This document shows positions 36,454 through 46,073 of a DNA stretch of 64,000 nt, one piece after another (the stretch's first letter is position 1; the number at the start of each line of letters is the position of its first letter). This DNA is from Desulfosporosinus hippei DSM 8344 (GTDB lineage Bacteria; Bacillota; Desulfitobacteriia; Desulfitobacteriales; Desulfitobacteriaceae): the NCBI RefSeq assembly GCF_900100785.1, contig NZ_FNCP01000003.1, positions 124,001 to 188,000 on the forward strand, written 5' to 3'. The position numbers and the translations under genes are program-made. A model generated the notes under the pieces. The model made no database searches, had not been told where the DNA came from, and saw nothing but the letters and a program-made list of their open reading frames with translations.

Positions 36454-36863
36454 AAAAATTTAGTCATACTGTTTATCAGTATAACTATATAATACTCTTA
36501 GTACACCTACTTTTAGGTAGCTTACACCTTCTGTTGCAACCCTTGTCAATCCTAAAAATTGTGGATTATCTTATTTTTAAACCTTTACAGCATTGCTTTC
36601 AGGACAGCTTTTTTGCCGATACTATGCAAGAATATTTGTATTTATTGGCTTTCTCTCGTTGAAAACCATTATCATGTATTGTATTTGAACCATGAACTTT
36701 TGTCAATACAAGACACGACTAAGGCAACTTCACTATAATCACTGCGATTTTTAATAATAAGCATGAAGCAGTTGCATTAATGCAGATTGTTTTGTATCAT
36801 TATATTGAACAATCAACATCGGATCAGACATTTTAAATCTTAGTTCATTTGTAAAAACGAACA

Positions 36864-36913
36864 AAAAAGTCCTTGTTTTTTTGTAATAAGTTACAAAAAA
36901 CAAGGACTTTTTA
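36864..36913 (-). terminator. Terminator at the end of the second DMSO-reductase-type operon
   Basis: A ~22-bp stem (AAAAAGTCCTTGTTTTTTTG with its complement) and TAAG loop overlaps the stop codon of the ferredoxin subunit gene and is followed by Ts on the - strand. Confidence 0.85.
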
Positions 36914-37459
36914 TAATTCAGTCGGCCTGGGCGGTTTATAAAAGACTGAGGGCCGTGTAAGACGAAGACTCGGGGTCTGTGCTGTAAGACGCAGAAGTTG
37001 ATTATTTTCCGTCTGCCGTATTTCATGTAATTGTAAGGCACCGGTTAGGCAGGCTTGAACACAGTGAGGAGATTTGCCTTGGTCAAGGCGGTCATAGCAG
37101 AGCTGGCATTTGCCCGCTTTTTGGGTGAAGGGGTTTAATTGTGGGGCATTAAAAGGGCAGGATCCCACACAGGACTGACACCCGGTACACTTCTCCGGGT
37201 TATGCAAGACAATACCGTCCCGTCGTTTATAGTAGGCTCCCCCAGGGCAAACCCTCAAACACTCAGGATTTGCACAATGATTGCATGCCGTTGATAAAAA
37301 GAACCTTTGAATCTGGCTATCGCCTGCTCTTTCAATCTGACGGAGCTGTCGCCATTTCAATGGCGCAGGTAACTGATTATTTATTTGACAGGCTTTGATG
37401 CAAGCACCACAACCGAGACAACGGTTCGTATCCAAGATAAAACCCAGTTGTTTAACCAT
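36911..37459 (-). CDS. 4Fe-4S electron-transfer subunit (DmsB-like), partner of the second molybdoenzyme
   Basis: About 182 residues with four cysteine clusters: CLGCGACIKAC, CNHCANPECLRVC, CTGCQSCVGSC, and CQLCYDRLDQGKSPHCVQAC, the DmsB/NrfC/PhsB pattern for four [4Fe-4S] clusters. It carries electrons between a membrane donor and the catalytic subunit encoded just upstream. ATG 37459 is chosen because GGGGTG lies ~8 nt before it. This module has no own membrane anchor gene, so it may use the DmsC-like protein of the neighbouring operon (inference). Confidence 0.88.
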   Translation of the reverse strand: MVKQLGFILDTNRCLGCGACIKACQINNQLPAPLKWRQLRQIERAGDSQIQRFFLSTACNHCANPECLRVCPGGAYYKRRDGIVLHNPEKCTGCQSCVGSCPFNAPQLNPFTQKAGKCQLCYDRLDQGKSPHCVQACLTGALQLHEIRQTENNQLLRLTAQTPSLRLTRPSVFYKPPRPTEL

Positions 37460-37496
37460 TCTGGAACACCCCATTTAGTTAAGATATTAGAGAGAA

Positions 37497-39581
37497 TCAG
37501 TTGAGTTTACGCAGATTAATAAAGGTTTCATTGAGGGCAAAGCCCGGTGCTCCCAGGGATAAATTCCCCATGTCCGTATTAGGCGTTCCCATTAGGCTGT
37601 TAAGGGGAAGGTTAGATTTCACCGGTTCCTGATAAAGAATGACTGCTTCTCTTGGAAGCCTGTTCTCAATTTGGACAATCCCCTCCAGTTTCCCAAACTT
37701 ATTCCAAACCAGTACCCTCTCCCCTGTCTGCAAGGCATAGCGCTCTGCAACTTCAGGAGAAAGATGAAAAATGAAGTCTTCTTTCTCAGTCTCTGAGGAG
37801 TAGACTTGAGAATTAATCGTCGTAGCATGATGGGGGGTTAAGAGGCGAAGGGGAAATTCCTCAGACGGTGAAAGAGGCGGTCTATAGACCGGGAAAGCGG
37901 GCAGGCCGGAGGCTTCTGCCCTTGCCGAGCCAAATTCAAAACGGCCGGAAGGGGTTTTAAAACGGCGGTTTTCCCAGGCAGTGGCAGGAAATCGAGCGCG
38001 CACAGGGCCATTAAGAATTTCTTCCGGGGTTTCTAAGCCCAGGATTTCCAACATGTCTGGCCCAACTTCTTTGAGCAGGGTCTCCTTTTCCTCTCCACCC
38101 GTCGGAAAGGCACAACTCCCCGGGGCCAGTTGATTCAGTTTATGGGAAACAGCCCAGGCGATTTGGAGATCTGAGCGGGATTCTCCGACAGGGGCTATAG
38201 TTGGCTCATTGACCCCAACCCAGTAATGCCAATAACTGGCGTGAAGATCCCAATGTTCGTAATGAGTTGTAACGGGAAGAAAAAGGTCTGCAGCTTGAGA
38301 AGACATGGAATGAAAAAGATCGCTGATTACAATATAATCGAGCTTTTGAATTAAGGCCTTCCAAAGATGCAGATTCCCATCCTGGGATAATGGATTTCTG
38401 CCGGAAATCCAAAGCATTTTTACCGGAGGGTCTGAGCATTGCAGAGCTTGTTCCGCAAAATTATTGATACTTAATAAGCGATCTTCTCGATTCTCTTTGT
38501 CCTGAGGGACGGACTTCAGCAGCCCTTTTGACTCTGGGGTTTGTTTAGGGTGAAGGCCCTGGAGCTGGCCTGCAAACTGCCAAGTTTTAAATTGACCGTA
38601 TTGCACCCCTCCGCCGGGTTCGCCAATATGTCCGGCCAAAGCTCCCAGGGCATCAATGGCCCGCAGATTCTGTCCTCCGTTGGTGTAGCGTTGCAGACCA
38701 AAGCCGGCCCATATACAGGCGGGATGAGTTTTAGCGTAATCTACCGCTAACTCCCGAATGGTTTTAACCGGAACTCCAGTGATTTCTGCACAGTGATTCA
38801 GATCAATATCCCTGCGGAGATACTGTATAAATTCTTCATGCCCTAAGGAATAGGAAGCCAGGTCGGGATCAAGAAGATTTTCTTCCACAATAACCTTTGA
38901 AAACCCTAGGGCCAACAGACCATCCGTTCCCGGACGGACTTGAATAAAATGGCTGGATCGTGCGGCTGTCGCACTAAAGTAGGTATCAAAACAAACCACT
39001 TTTACTCCCCTGTCCATGGCATTTAAAAGAAGAGGCATCTGATGGACAGCTGTCCAAGCGGGATTAACGCCCCAGAGCCAAATCAGCTGAGATTTCCCCA
39101 TATCCCCGGGGTCTGAGCAAAAAAACGTCCCGAAATCATAGGTCTGGGCATCGACACCTGCCGACCAACAGGGGGATCCTATAGCTCTTGTCGTTGAACC
39201 AAGACCGGAAAAGAGGCCTTCCATAGCATTATGCAAAACCCCAAAATTTCCCGAATATTTATTTAAAGCCAGGGGCAAGGCATTCCCATACTCCTCCCTG
39301 AGCCGGAGTATCGTGCCTGCGATCAGGTTTAGGGCTTCATCCCAAGAAATCCGTTCCCAATATCCGCTGAAGCGACCTCTTTGCTTCATGGGGTAACGTA
39401 TACGTTTCTGGCTGTAGACTTTCTTGACATCTTCCAAGGCTTTAGCACATAATTTGCCTTTGGTATATTCATGGAGAGGATCCCCTTCAACGGAAATCAA
39501 AATTCCATTTCGCGTGGTACTGAGGATGCTGCATGTATCGTAACAATTGCGCGGACAAATATTCCGATGGGTCTGATACAT
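37497..39581 (-). CDS. Molybdopterin oxidoreductase, DMSO reductase family, second paralogue
   Basis: 694 residues. N-terminal [4Fe-4S] motif CPRNCYDTC plus C in KLCAKA, MGD-binding segments, and the family C-terminal domain. Unlike its paralogue at 41-43 kb it lacks a twin-arginine signal peptide, beginning MYQTHRNICPRNC. The two share segments such as GSPCWSAGVDAQTYDFG/GTPCWPAGIDAQTYDFG; the Cys there is a candidate Mo ligand. Start ATG follows AAGGAGGTAACCCT. Without a Tat signal it may stay in the cytoplasm or be carried by a partner. Substrate not determinable (sulfur, nitrogen or arsenic oxides possible). Confidence 0.88.
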   Translation of the reverse strand: MYQTHRNICPRNCYDTCSILSTTRNGILISVEGDPLHEYTKGKLCAKALEDVKKVYSQKRIRYPMKQRGRFSGYWERISWDEALNLIAGTILRLREEYGNALPLALNKYSGNFGVLHNAMEGLFSGLGSTTRAIGSPCWSAGVDAQTYDFGTFFCSDPGDMGKSQLIWLWGVNPAWTAVHQMPLLLNAMDRGVKVVCFDTYFSATAARSSHFIQVRPGTDGLLALGFSKVIVEENLLDPDLASYSLGHEEFIQYLRRDIDLNHCAEITGVPVKTIRELAVDYAKTHPACIWAGFGLQRYTNGGQNLRAIDALGALAGHIGEPGGGVQYGQFKTWQFAGQLQGLHPKQTPESKGLLKSVPQDKENREDRLLSINNFAEQALQCSDPPVKMLWISGRNPLSQDGNLHLWKALIQKLDYIVISDLFHSMSSQAADLFLPVTTHYEHWDLHASYWHYWVGVNEPTIAPVGESRSDLQIAWAVSHKLNQLAPGSCAFPTGGEEKETLLKEVGPDMLEILGLETPEEILNGPVRARFPATAWENRRFKTPSGRFEFGSARAEASGLPAFPVYRPPLSPSEEFPLRLLTPHHATTINSQVYSSETEKEDFIFHLSPEVAERYALQTGERVLVWNKFGKLEGIVQIENRLPREAVILYQEPVKSNLPLNSLMGTPNTDMGNLSLGAPGFALNETFINLRKLN

Positions 39582-39654
39582 AGGGTTACCTCCTTCCCTT
39601 AACTAGTCTTCCTATTTAACACTATTATAATCTGTTTTGGGAATTCAGGAGGAA

Positions 39655-39694
39655 GAAAGCTCCGAACCATTTACTAAAATGATCAGGAGCTTTC
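39655..39694 (-). terminator. Terminator after the DmsC-like gene
   Basis: A 9-bp stem GAAAGCTCC/GGAGCTTTC with a 22-nt loop followed by TTCCTCC on the - strand. It divides the two DMSO-reductase-type modules into separate transcription units. Confidence 0.6.
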
Positions 39695-39735
39695 CAGGCT
39701 ATGGATAACTTAGGAAAAAAGCTTAAACGTCTTTA

Positions 39736-40566
39736 TTAGAACAACGCTGAGATATGGATACCTACTGCACTGACGTAAAAAAGGGCGCGTCCGAGAATTT
39801 CCCCTACTCCAACCAAGGCAAACACCAGGTAAAGTGTACTAGCCGTAAATACTTTTTGGGATTTGAGCCCTATTAGCAGCAGAATCAAGGGGGCTAGCCA
39901 ACCTAACCCGGCCCGGAGCCAGAACAGCGGGCTTGAGAGGAGGAACTGGACAGTAGCCGCACCCTGAGCATTAACCTTAATTGTGGATGCGTACAAAACA
40001 AACATAAATATACTTACAATGATACAGCCCAAAGCCCAGTTCAGCAAACTCTTTTTTTGCTCGGGTTGAAGCTCTTTACCCCCCAGAATTACCAGAGCCA
40101 GGGCACCTAATAATCCGGCTGTCAGGATGAAGAAAAATACCGGTGCAACATTATTCCAAGCCGGGACTCGGGGAAGAACATAAATCATGGCACTGCTGAT
40201 GATGCCTAATAACCCCAGCACTGAAGTGATCAGCAAAGAACTCCGAAGTTTACCCGCAGGATGAAAGGACAGCCACAAGAGATAGAGCCAGCCGACAAAG
40301 GTAAGGATAAAGAAGAGGATTTCCCGGCTTAACCAGGAGGAGCCGAGATGAGTGATTGCCCGATAAGCCGCCTCCGGATGCCCTAAGTGGAATAGAGAGG
40401 CCAGTAAGGCAATCATTAAGAGTATTCCGGAGACCACGACACCTTGCTTGAATAGTTTTTCCTTGAGCTGATTGCGGCAATCCAGGCCTAAAAGGCCGAC
40501 GATTATACCTATTGAAATCTGACTGAGTACTGTAAACACTATTAAAGGCCATTCCCAAGTTCCCAT
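39736..40566 (-). CDS. DmsC-like membrane anchor subunit
   Basis: 276 residues with eight predicted membrane segments, matching DmsC in length and in pieces such as SLFHLGHPEAAYRAITHLGSS and SREILFFILTFVGW. It anchors the catalytic and iron-sulfur subunits and oxidises menaquinol. AGGAGGG is 7 nt before ATG 40566. It follows the DmsB-like gene by 3 bp. The His/Glu residues in the second segment could line the quinol site (known for DmsC; exact residues inferred). Confidence 0.87.
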   Translation of the reverse strand: MGTWEWPLIVFTVLSQISIGIIVGLLGLDCRNQLKEKLFKQGVVVSGILLMIALLASLFHLGHPEAAYRAITHLGSSWLSREILFFILTFVGWLYLLWLSFHPAGKLRSSLLITSVLGLLGIISSAMIYVLPRVPAWNNVAPVFFFILTAGLLGALALVILGGKELQPEQKKSLLNWALGCIIVSIFMFVLYASTIKVNAQGAATVQFLLSSPLFWLRAGLGWLAPLILLLIGLKSQKVFTASTLYLVFALVGVGEILGRALFYVSAVGIHISALF

Positions 40567-40569
40567 GGC

Positions 40570-41136
40570 TTAATCCCTCCTAATCTGCTTGCCTTGTTTT
40601 GGTCCGATGAAACGAATGGCTGGCTGAGTAATGTCCGGGCTTGGCAGGCCGGGTAAGGTTTTTAGCACACCCATCCTTTGATCCAAGGCCTCATTAATTT
40701 CAACCAATTGTAAGGCTTCCGGAATGCAAGCGGCGACACAGGCAGGTTTCTCTCCTTTATCAATCCTTTGATAGCACAGATTGCATTTTTCAACCTTCTT
40801 TTGAGCAGGGTTAAATTGCGGGCGATCATAGGGGCAAGCCATGAGGCAAAGACGACAGCCTATACATCGATCGTGATCATGGACAACAATCCCGTCCTCC
40901 CGTTTTGTGTAGGCTTTGACCGGACAAACTCTCAGACATTCCGGATTAGCACAGTGATTACAGGCCATGGAGAAGAACATCCGGGTGGGCAAGGAATAAT
41001 CTTCTTCACGAAGTTGGAAAACCTGACGCCAACGGGGAGCTGCATCCGTTTGATATTCATTTTTGCAGGCCATCTCGCACCCCTGACAGCCTACACATTT
41101 TTCTGAGTTATGCAAAAAACCTAATTGCTTAGTCAT
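40570..41136 (-). CDS. DmsB-like 4Fe-4S ferredoxin subunit
   Basis: 188 residues with the four clusters CVGCQGCEMAC, CNHCANPECLRVC, CIGCRLCLMAC and CNLCYQRIDKGEKPACVAAC. Electron wire between the DmsC-like anchor and the DmsA-like catalytic subunit. AAGGAGGG precedes ATG 41136 and it starts 12 bp after the catalytic gene. About half its residues can be matched by eye to the second DmsB-like protein, pointing to module duplication. Confidence 0.9.
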   Translation of the reverse strand: MTKQLGFLHNSEKCVGCQGCEMACKNEYQTDAAPRWRQVFQLREEDYSLPTRMFFSMACNHCANPECLRVCPVKAYTKREDGIVVHDHDRCIGCRLCLMACPYDRPQFNPAQKKVEKCNLCYQRIDKGEKPACVAACIPEALQLVEINEALDQRMGVLKTLPGLPSPDITQPAIRFIGPKQGKQIRRD

Positions 41137-41148
41137 TTAGATCCCTCC

Positions 41149-43344
41149 TTAAGCTTTTTCAATCGTAACGAAGTTGTCATGAAAAGCCACACCATTATTA
41201 CCGGTGGCTTGTTTTCCCATGTCGCTGGGAGTAGCCTTCAAAGTGTAATTAACATTGAAATTGGAATCCTTATACCAGGCCTCGTAGGAAACAATCACCT
41301 CCGGAGATGTCGTCCTGGTTAAATGGGCTTTAACGATAATCGAGCCCAAATCGTTGTAGATTTTAACCTTATCTCCTTCGGAAATTCCGTATTTTGCTGC
41401 AAGCACAGGGTGTATTTCAACCTTTGGTTCAGGATTTGCTGTCATCATCCAGTCCAGATTTTGAAATTGCGAGTGAAGGCCGTGTTGAGGGTGAGGTGTA
41501 AAAAGGCGGATTGGGTATTTTTCCGGTGCCTTCATGTCTTCGACCCAAACCGGCAAGGCCGGTAACCCATTCTTCTCAGCTAAATCACTGTGAATCTCGA
41601 TTTTCTTAGAGGGGGTACGGAATTTACCGTCAGCCCAGGATGCCGGCGTCATTTTCGCTTTGCGGGGGCCTTCAATTAATTCCCGATAATCGCTGATTCC
41701 GAGTAAACTATGGATGCCCGGATTAAATTCCTTAGCTGCCCATTCTTCCGGAGTTCCGCTGGTTGGGAAGGTACAGGAACCGGGTTCTAAGGCATTCATT
41801 TTTTCCGAAAGCAGCATGGCGATTTCTACATCGCTTTTGGACTCATACAGAGGATCAATAGCCCGCTGATTAATTCCGATCCAATAGTGCCAATAACTGG
41901 CCATGACATCCCAATCTTCAAAATGAGTTGTCGCCGGGAGAACAATATCGGACATTTGTACGGTTTTGTTAAAGAAGGAATCCACCGTCACAACAAATTC
42001 CATGGCTGCAAACATTTTCTCAATAGCATTGGTATCCGGATCTTGAGAACCCGGGTTTCGGCAAGCCAGCCAGAGCATTTTGACCGGGGGATCATTTTGG
42101 GCCATCACATCATGGGCAAAGTTATTCATGTTAATATTGCGGTCGCCCTCTTTGCCGTCAGGTCCGATAAATCCTTTCGAACCCTTAGGTGCCGGATTAA
42201 CCATAGCGTTGTAGCTAAAGCCCCAGGTTTCCAGATGGCCGTAATTGACCCCTCCGCCGGATTTGCCTACATTCCCTGTCATCACACCTAAAGCATCGAT
42301 GATCCGTACGTTCTGACCGCCGTTGATATGCCGCTGCATACCATAACCCACCCACATTGAAGCCGGTTTGGTTGTCGCATACTCCCGGGCAATTTCCCTG
42401 ATAATATCTTGGGGAACACCGGTTTTTTCACTAGCCCAGTCAAGGGTAATGTTCGTCTTCAGATAATCCACCCATTCATCGAACCCTACGCTATTGTTTC
42501 GAGCATAATCCCAGTCAACCCAGTTGTTGTCGAGAATATAGCGAGCCATTCCCAGGGCCAGAGCACCATCCGTACTCGAGTTTATTTGAATATACAGATC
42601 CGCTTTAGAGGCTGTTGAGGTGAGAACCGGATCGATTACAACCAGTTTGGCACCGCGTTCCCGAGCCTTATTGATAAAGGGAAGGGTATGAATTGCTGTC
42701 CAGGCGGCATTTTGCCCCCACAAAATAAGATATTTGGCATTGACCATATCCTCAGGATCATTGCTGTAAAGGGTTCCAAAATCATAGGTTTGGGCATCGA
42801 TCCCTGCCGGCCAGCAAGGAGTGCCCAAGGCGCGCGTCGTGTAACCGATGCTGGACATGGTGCCCTCTGCTCCATAATGCACGATGCCAAAATTCCCGGA
42901 ATATTTGTTGAAGCAAATCGGGAGAGTTGAGCCATAGCGGCTTTTTAGTTCAAGAATCTTTTTAGCGATGGTGTCCATGGCTTCGTCCCAACTGATGCGT
43001 GTCCAATTGCCTGAACCCCGGGGGGTTTGCTTCATGGGATATTTGACCCGATCCGGACTGTAAACCCGCCGAGTATAGGTATACCCTTTTAGACATAGCT
43101 TGCCGTTGGTGTAACCATGCTTAGGGTCACCCTCAACCTTTTTGAGAATTCCATTTTGCACATAGGAAATTTGTCCGCAGGTATCATAGCAGTTTCTGGG
43201 ACAGACGTTGCGAAAGGTTTTCATCTCTTCGAGGGAGTCGTCCGCTGCTGTAACTGATTTGGTTAATAGATTAAAGTTGAATAACGCTGCACCTGCCGCT
43301 GCTGCTGCAGTTCCGCCTATAAATTGACGACGCGATAATTTCAT
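41149..43344 (-). CDS. Tat-exported DMSO reductase-family catalytic subunit (DmsA-like)
   Basis: 731 residues. Twin-arginine signal SRRQFIGGTAAAAAG (~4-18) and hydrophobic stretch, then [4Fe-4S] motif VCPRNCYDTCG with the fourth Cys in KLCLKG, and bis-MGD-binding domains through to the C-terminus (TPHPQHGLHSQFQNLDW, SEGDKVKIYNDLGS). It would act on the outer face of the cytoplasmic membrane, fed by the DmsB- and DmsC-like subunits. AAGGAGG is well spaced before the ATG. The TorD-like chaperone gene lies 11 bp upstream. Substrate unknown. Confidence 0.92.
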   Translation of the reverse strand: MKLSRRQFIGGTAAAAAGAALFNFNLLTKSVTAADDSLEEMKTFRNVCPRNCYDTCGQISYVQNGILKKVEGDPKHGYTNGKLCLKGYTYTRRVYSPDRVKYPMKQTPRGSGNWTRISWDEAMDTIAKKILELKSRYGSTLPICFNKYSGNFGIVHYGAEGTMSSIGYTTRALGTPCWPAGIDAQTYDFGTLYSNDPEDMVNAKYLILWGQNAAWTAIHTLPFINKARERGAKLVVIDPVLTSTASKADLYIQINSSTDGALALGMARYILDNNWVDWDYARNNSVGFDEWVDYLKTNITLDWASEKTGVPQDIIREIAREYATTKPASMWVGYGMQRHINGGQNVRIIDALGVMTGNVGKSGGGVNYGHLETWGFSYNAMVNPAPKGSKGFIGPDGKEGDRNINMNNFAHDVMAQNDPPVKMLWLACRNPGSQDPDTNAIEKMFAAMEFVVTVDSFFNKTVQMSDIVLPATTHFEDWDVMASYWHYWIGINQRAIDPLYESKSDVEIAMLLSEKMNALEPGSCTFPTSGTPEEWAAKEFNPGIHSLLGISDYRELIEGPRKAKMTPASWADGKFRTPSKKIEIHSDLAEKNGLPALPVWVEDMKAPEKYPIRLFTPHPQHGLHSQFQNLDWMMTANPEPKVEIHPVLAAKYGISEGDKVKIYNDLGSIIVKAHLTRTTSPEVIVSYEAWYKDSNFNVNYTLKATPSDMGKQATGNNGVAFHDNFVTIEKA

Positions 43345-43355
43345 AATGAGCCTCC

Positions 43356-44006
43356 TTACTTACAAAAGCTTGATTGTGTTCCGGCTACGAGGATTTTACT
43401 AAGGGCCGTGAATAGTGGATAGTCAGTTGACCTGCCAATGGCTTGGGCAAAAGCTTCTACCCATTGCTCCATGTGCTTGGAGCAAAACTCTCGGTGAAGC
43501 TCCAAATAATACTGGGCTGCAGATAGATTTTGCTCTTGCTGGGAGCTAAGGGCTCTGGACAGGAGATAAGCCATGAATTCTAATTCAGTACCTATGAAAT
43601 CATCAGGTTCATGCCCCTGCTCTTGGGAATGTAACCCTTCCCGGAGATACATTTTTCGTACCGCCAGGGTCTGCTCTTGCATGACTAAACCTTCTGCCGA
43701 ACGATAGACTGATTCATAGGGAGGGGCTTTCGGGGCCGCCGGACCTACGAATAGACGATTAAACTCATAGGTTAAAGCTTGGTATACTTCCGGACTACTG
43801 TTTAGGTATTCCTCTAATATTTTTACAGCCGATTCCAGTTCTTTAGGTCCTTCACTTTGAACCAAGACCGCTGCAGCCTTGTTTAACGGTTCTAAAGTCT
43901 TTGGCAGCTGCTCTCCGCCTTGGTCGAAAAATCGACTTAAGGCTAATAATAGGTTAATCTTAGCTTGATATTTCTCCAGGGTTCTTTGTTCGGCACATTC
44001 TCTCAT
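43356..44006 (-). CDS. TorD/DmsD-family molybdoenzyme chaperone
   Basis: About 216 residues, all helical. The family region YEFNRLFVGPAAPKAPPYESVYRSAEGLVMQEQT holds the conserved F-x-GP and P-P-YES/V-Y pattern, followed by EPDDFIGTELEFMAYL with the E-P-D-H-like motif (PDD here). These proteins bind the Tat leader and assist Mo-cofactor insertion. ATG 44006 has GGGGAGGTG 7 nt upstream; the frame to 44036 would put the start ahead of that site. First gene of the chaperone-catalytic-FeS-anchor operon. Confidence 0.88.
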   Translation of the reverse strand: MRECAEQRTLEKYQAKINLLLALSRFFDQGGEQLPKTLEPLNKAAAVLVQSEGPKELESAVKILEEYLNSSPEVYQALTYEFNRLFVGPAAPKAPPYESVYRSAEGLVMQEQTLAVRKMYLREGLHSQEQGHEPDDFIGTELEFMAYLLSRALSSQQEQNLSAAQYYLELHREFCSKHMEQWVEAFAQAIGRSTDYPLFTALSKILVAGTQSSFCK

Positions 44007-44125
44007 TAAAAACACCTCCCCTTTTGTTTGTACCATAAATCACTTCCTCCCTGGTAATTCGGTTTTCCCTGATTTCTTCCTTTGTAAGAAAAAATGAAAA
44101 TGCTCCCCATCCTTTGCAATAAACT

Positions 44126-44160
44126 ACAAAAAGCCTTTCAACCCTAAGATTGAAAGGCTT
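44126..44160 (-). terminator. Terminator of the PucR-type regulator gene
   Basis: An 11-bp stem AAGCCTTTCAA/TTGAAAGGCTT with an 8-nt loop, then TTTTTG on the - strand; 30 bp after the regulator stop. Confidence 0.85.
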
Positions 44161-44190
44161 CCAAAGAAAGCGAAAAGTTTTTATTAACCT

Positions 44191-45780
44191 TTATTCCGGC
44201 CACAAGGTTTTTAATTTGCCGATTTTTAAAGCGATGAATAGATTCATTTGGTTTTCCAGAACCGATAAATCACGTCCTAAAATCTCCGTGGCCTTTTTTA
44301 GGCGGTAGCGCAGTGTGTTGGGATGGAGGAAAAGCCTTTCCCCGGCAGCATTAAGATCCGTACTGGAAGTCAAATAAACTAAAAGGGTTTCTTCTAAGGC
44401 TAAATTGTTTTCTCTATCGAATTTCAACAATGGGCCTAGAATCTCATTGCGAAAGTCCTCCAATTCCTGCCGATCCAGTCTATAGAGCAAGCGCATTACT
44501 CCCAGATCTTGAAAGGCAATAAGGGGTTCATTCAAGTCAAACAATTGACCCAATTCCAAGGCCGAGCGTGCTTCCTGGAAGCTCCGATGAATATACCGAG
44601 CCGTGGGATATAGATTTCCCATTCCCCAAGAAAGCTGATGTTCTTTAGGATAAGCCGCCAGCAACTTTAAAACAGGCCGAAGAAGGATTTGAGCTTCTTC
44701 AGTCCATAAGTTTGCCGGAATTATGTCTGCTTGGGGGAATAGCATAACAACTTGGCCATTACGTTCCAGACAAATGGTTTTAGGGCGGTAGCTTCTTAAA
44801 GCAGACATGATTTCTGACATAATATCCTCGAAAATCTCTTGTTGGGGTGAGTCGGGGTCAAAACCGGGGATCTCCCCTACCACAACTAGGTGGGGTTTAG
44901 AAAAATCCCATCCCCATAATTTACCGCGGGATATAATGACCTCCAGAGAATCAAAATTATTATAAAGTAAGTCAAAAAGGAAATCCCGATGGTAATGCCG
45001 TTCATTTTCCTGGACGCACTGGGCTTTGGTCAATTCAAGAAGTAAGAGGGTTGCGGTTTTATCTAAAAATAGCCGCTCGATACTGCCCAGGAAGTTTAGT
45101 GAAGTGGCCATGCCCAGGTAACCTAGTATCCCTTGCTCCCCTAATAAAGGATACCAGGTGAGAGGGACGTTGAAGGGTTCAGCCCATTTGCCTGAAAAAA
45201 GTTCTCCGGCAGGGACACATAAATTTGGCAAAGACCGCTTGGGAGATATGAAGAGTGGGGGGGTTTCAGGGAGCTCGTTTCCGCCTGCCCATTCTAAGAT
45301 CTCTAACTGTTTATTGAGGATAAATAGATCAAACCCCAATATTTCACGCAGATTATGCAGAATGGCAAAACTTCTTCCATGGGCCAATTGTTTTGCTAAC
45401 TCCTGAAAATATTGTTCGCTTACCGCAAGAATTCTCCCCTGTTCACGTTCGATCCAGCTCACTGCGCGTTCACAGAAAGCCTCCCAGGACATCTGTTTTT
45501 TTAATGAACATTGTAAAACAATTCCATTGTTTGGATCTTTTGAAGGATCACAACCCTTTTCTATAATCATAAGCTTTATGTTGCCGTCTTCGGGTTGGAG
45601 GCTAACAAAATGACCAATCCATGGCAAGGTAATATGGCAGTGATCGTTAAATTCAAACCTCTGAACCGACCACTGCTCACATCCTTTCACTTCTGATTCA
45701 TTAGGATCAGCAGGGTATAAATCAACAGATTCTAAAAAACGGTTCAGGGTAAGTGCGTAGGGTAACGATTGTTTTCTCAT
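44191..45780 (-). CDS. PucR/CdaR-family transcriptional regulator
   Basis: 529 residues. Central degenerate-GGDEF-like region and a C-terminal HTH (LDLNAAGERLFLHPNTLRYRLKKATEILGRDL), the PucR/CdaR signature with HPNTLRYRL. The N-terminal ~250 residues are a variable sensory region with some GAF-like segments. It lies just upstream of the DMSO-reductase operon on the same strand behind a terminator, so a role in controlling that operon is likely but inferred. No strong ribosome binding site is close to the ATG; AAGGATGG is 14 nt away. Confidence 0.8.
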   Translation of the reverse strand: MRKQSLPYALTLNRFLESVDLYPADPNESEVKGCEQWSVQRFEFNDHCHITLPWIGHFVSLQPEDGNIKLMIIEKGCDPSKDPNNGIVLQCSLKKQMSWEAFCERAVSWIEREQGRILAVSEQYFQELAKQLAHGRSFAILHNLREILGFDLFILNKQLEILEWAGGNELPETPPLFISPKRSLPNLCVPAGELFSGKWAEPFNVPLTWYPLLGEQGILGYLGMATSLNFLGSIERLFLDKTATLLLLELTKAQCVQENERHYHRDFLFDLLYNNFDSLEVIISRGKLWGWDFSKPHLVVVGEIPGFDPDSPQQEIFEDIMSEIMSALRSYRPKTICLERNGQVVMLFPQADIIPANLWTEEAQILLRPVLKLLAAYPKEHQLSWGMGNLYPTARYIHRSFQEARSALELGQLFDLNEPLIAFQDLGVMRLLYRLDRQELEDFRNEILGPLLKFDRENNLALEETLLVYLTSSTDLNAAGERLFLHPNTLRYRLKKATEILGRDLSVLENQMNLFIALKIGKLKTLWPE

Positions 45781-46073
45781 ATAGTTCTTTTATCCATCCT
45801 TGTCCAACTTTTTCTTTACATTGTTTTCCATAAGCATTAAGAAATTATTTTAGATAGTTGATTAGAATAGTTGGCTTTTATCCCTAAAAACAAGGTCACT
45901 CCTGAATTTGATAATATCATTATTACCTCTCCCCTGATTTGCTGGCATTAATACATTTATAAATTTGACGCTTAGTTAACTGTGCGCCTATCTTAACATT
46001 TCTTTTTTTAGAATTACAGAAAATTTTTTTAATAGCCGCTTTGGGCAGGATATTAAAATTGTGTTCAGCCCTC
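45781..46073. other. AT-rich intergenic region without recognised features
   Basis: It precedes the PucR gene (whose promoter it should hold) and runs into the decayed island. I see no gene, hairpin or repeat here. Confidence 0.3.

Larger units (their letters stand above)
36246..36863. promoter_or_regulatory. Iron-responsive intergenic region upstream of the ferrosome-like operon
   Basis: This ~620-bp AT-rich gap carries the Fur sites listed separately and no gene I can support. The ~150 nt between the Fur sites and the first ORF could be a long 5' leader. Confidence 0.5.

Noticed and set aside
36751-37041. 96-codon - strand frame overlapping the second ferredoxin subunit
   Set aside because: Different frame of the same strand, crosses the terminator and lacks any motif.
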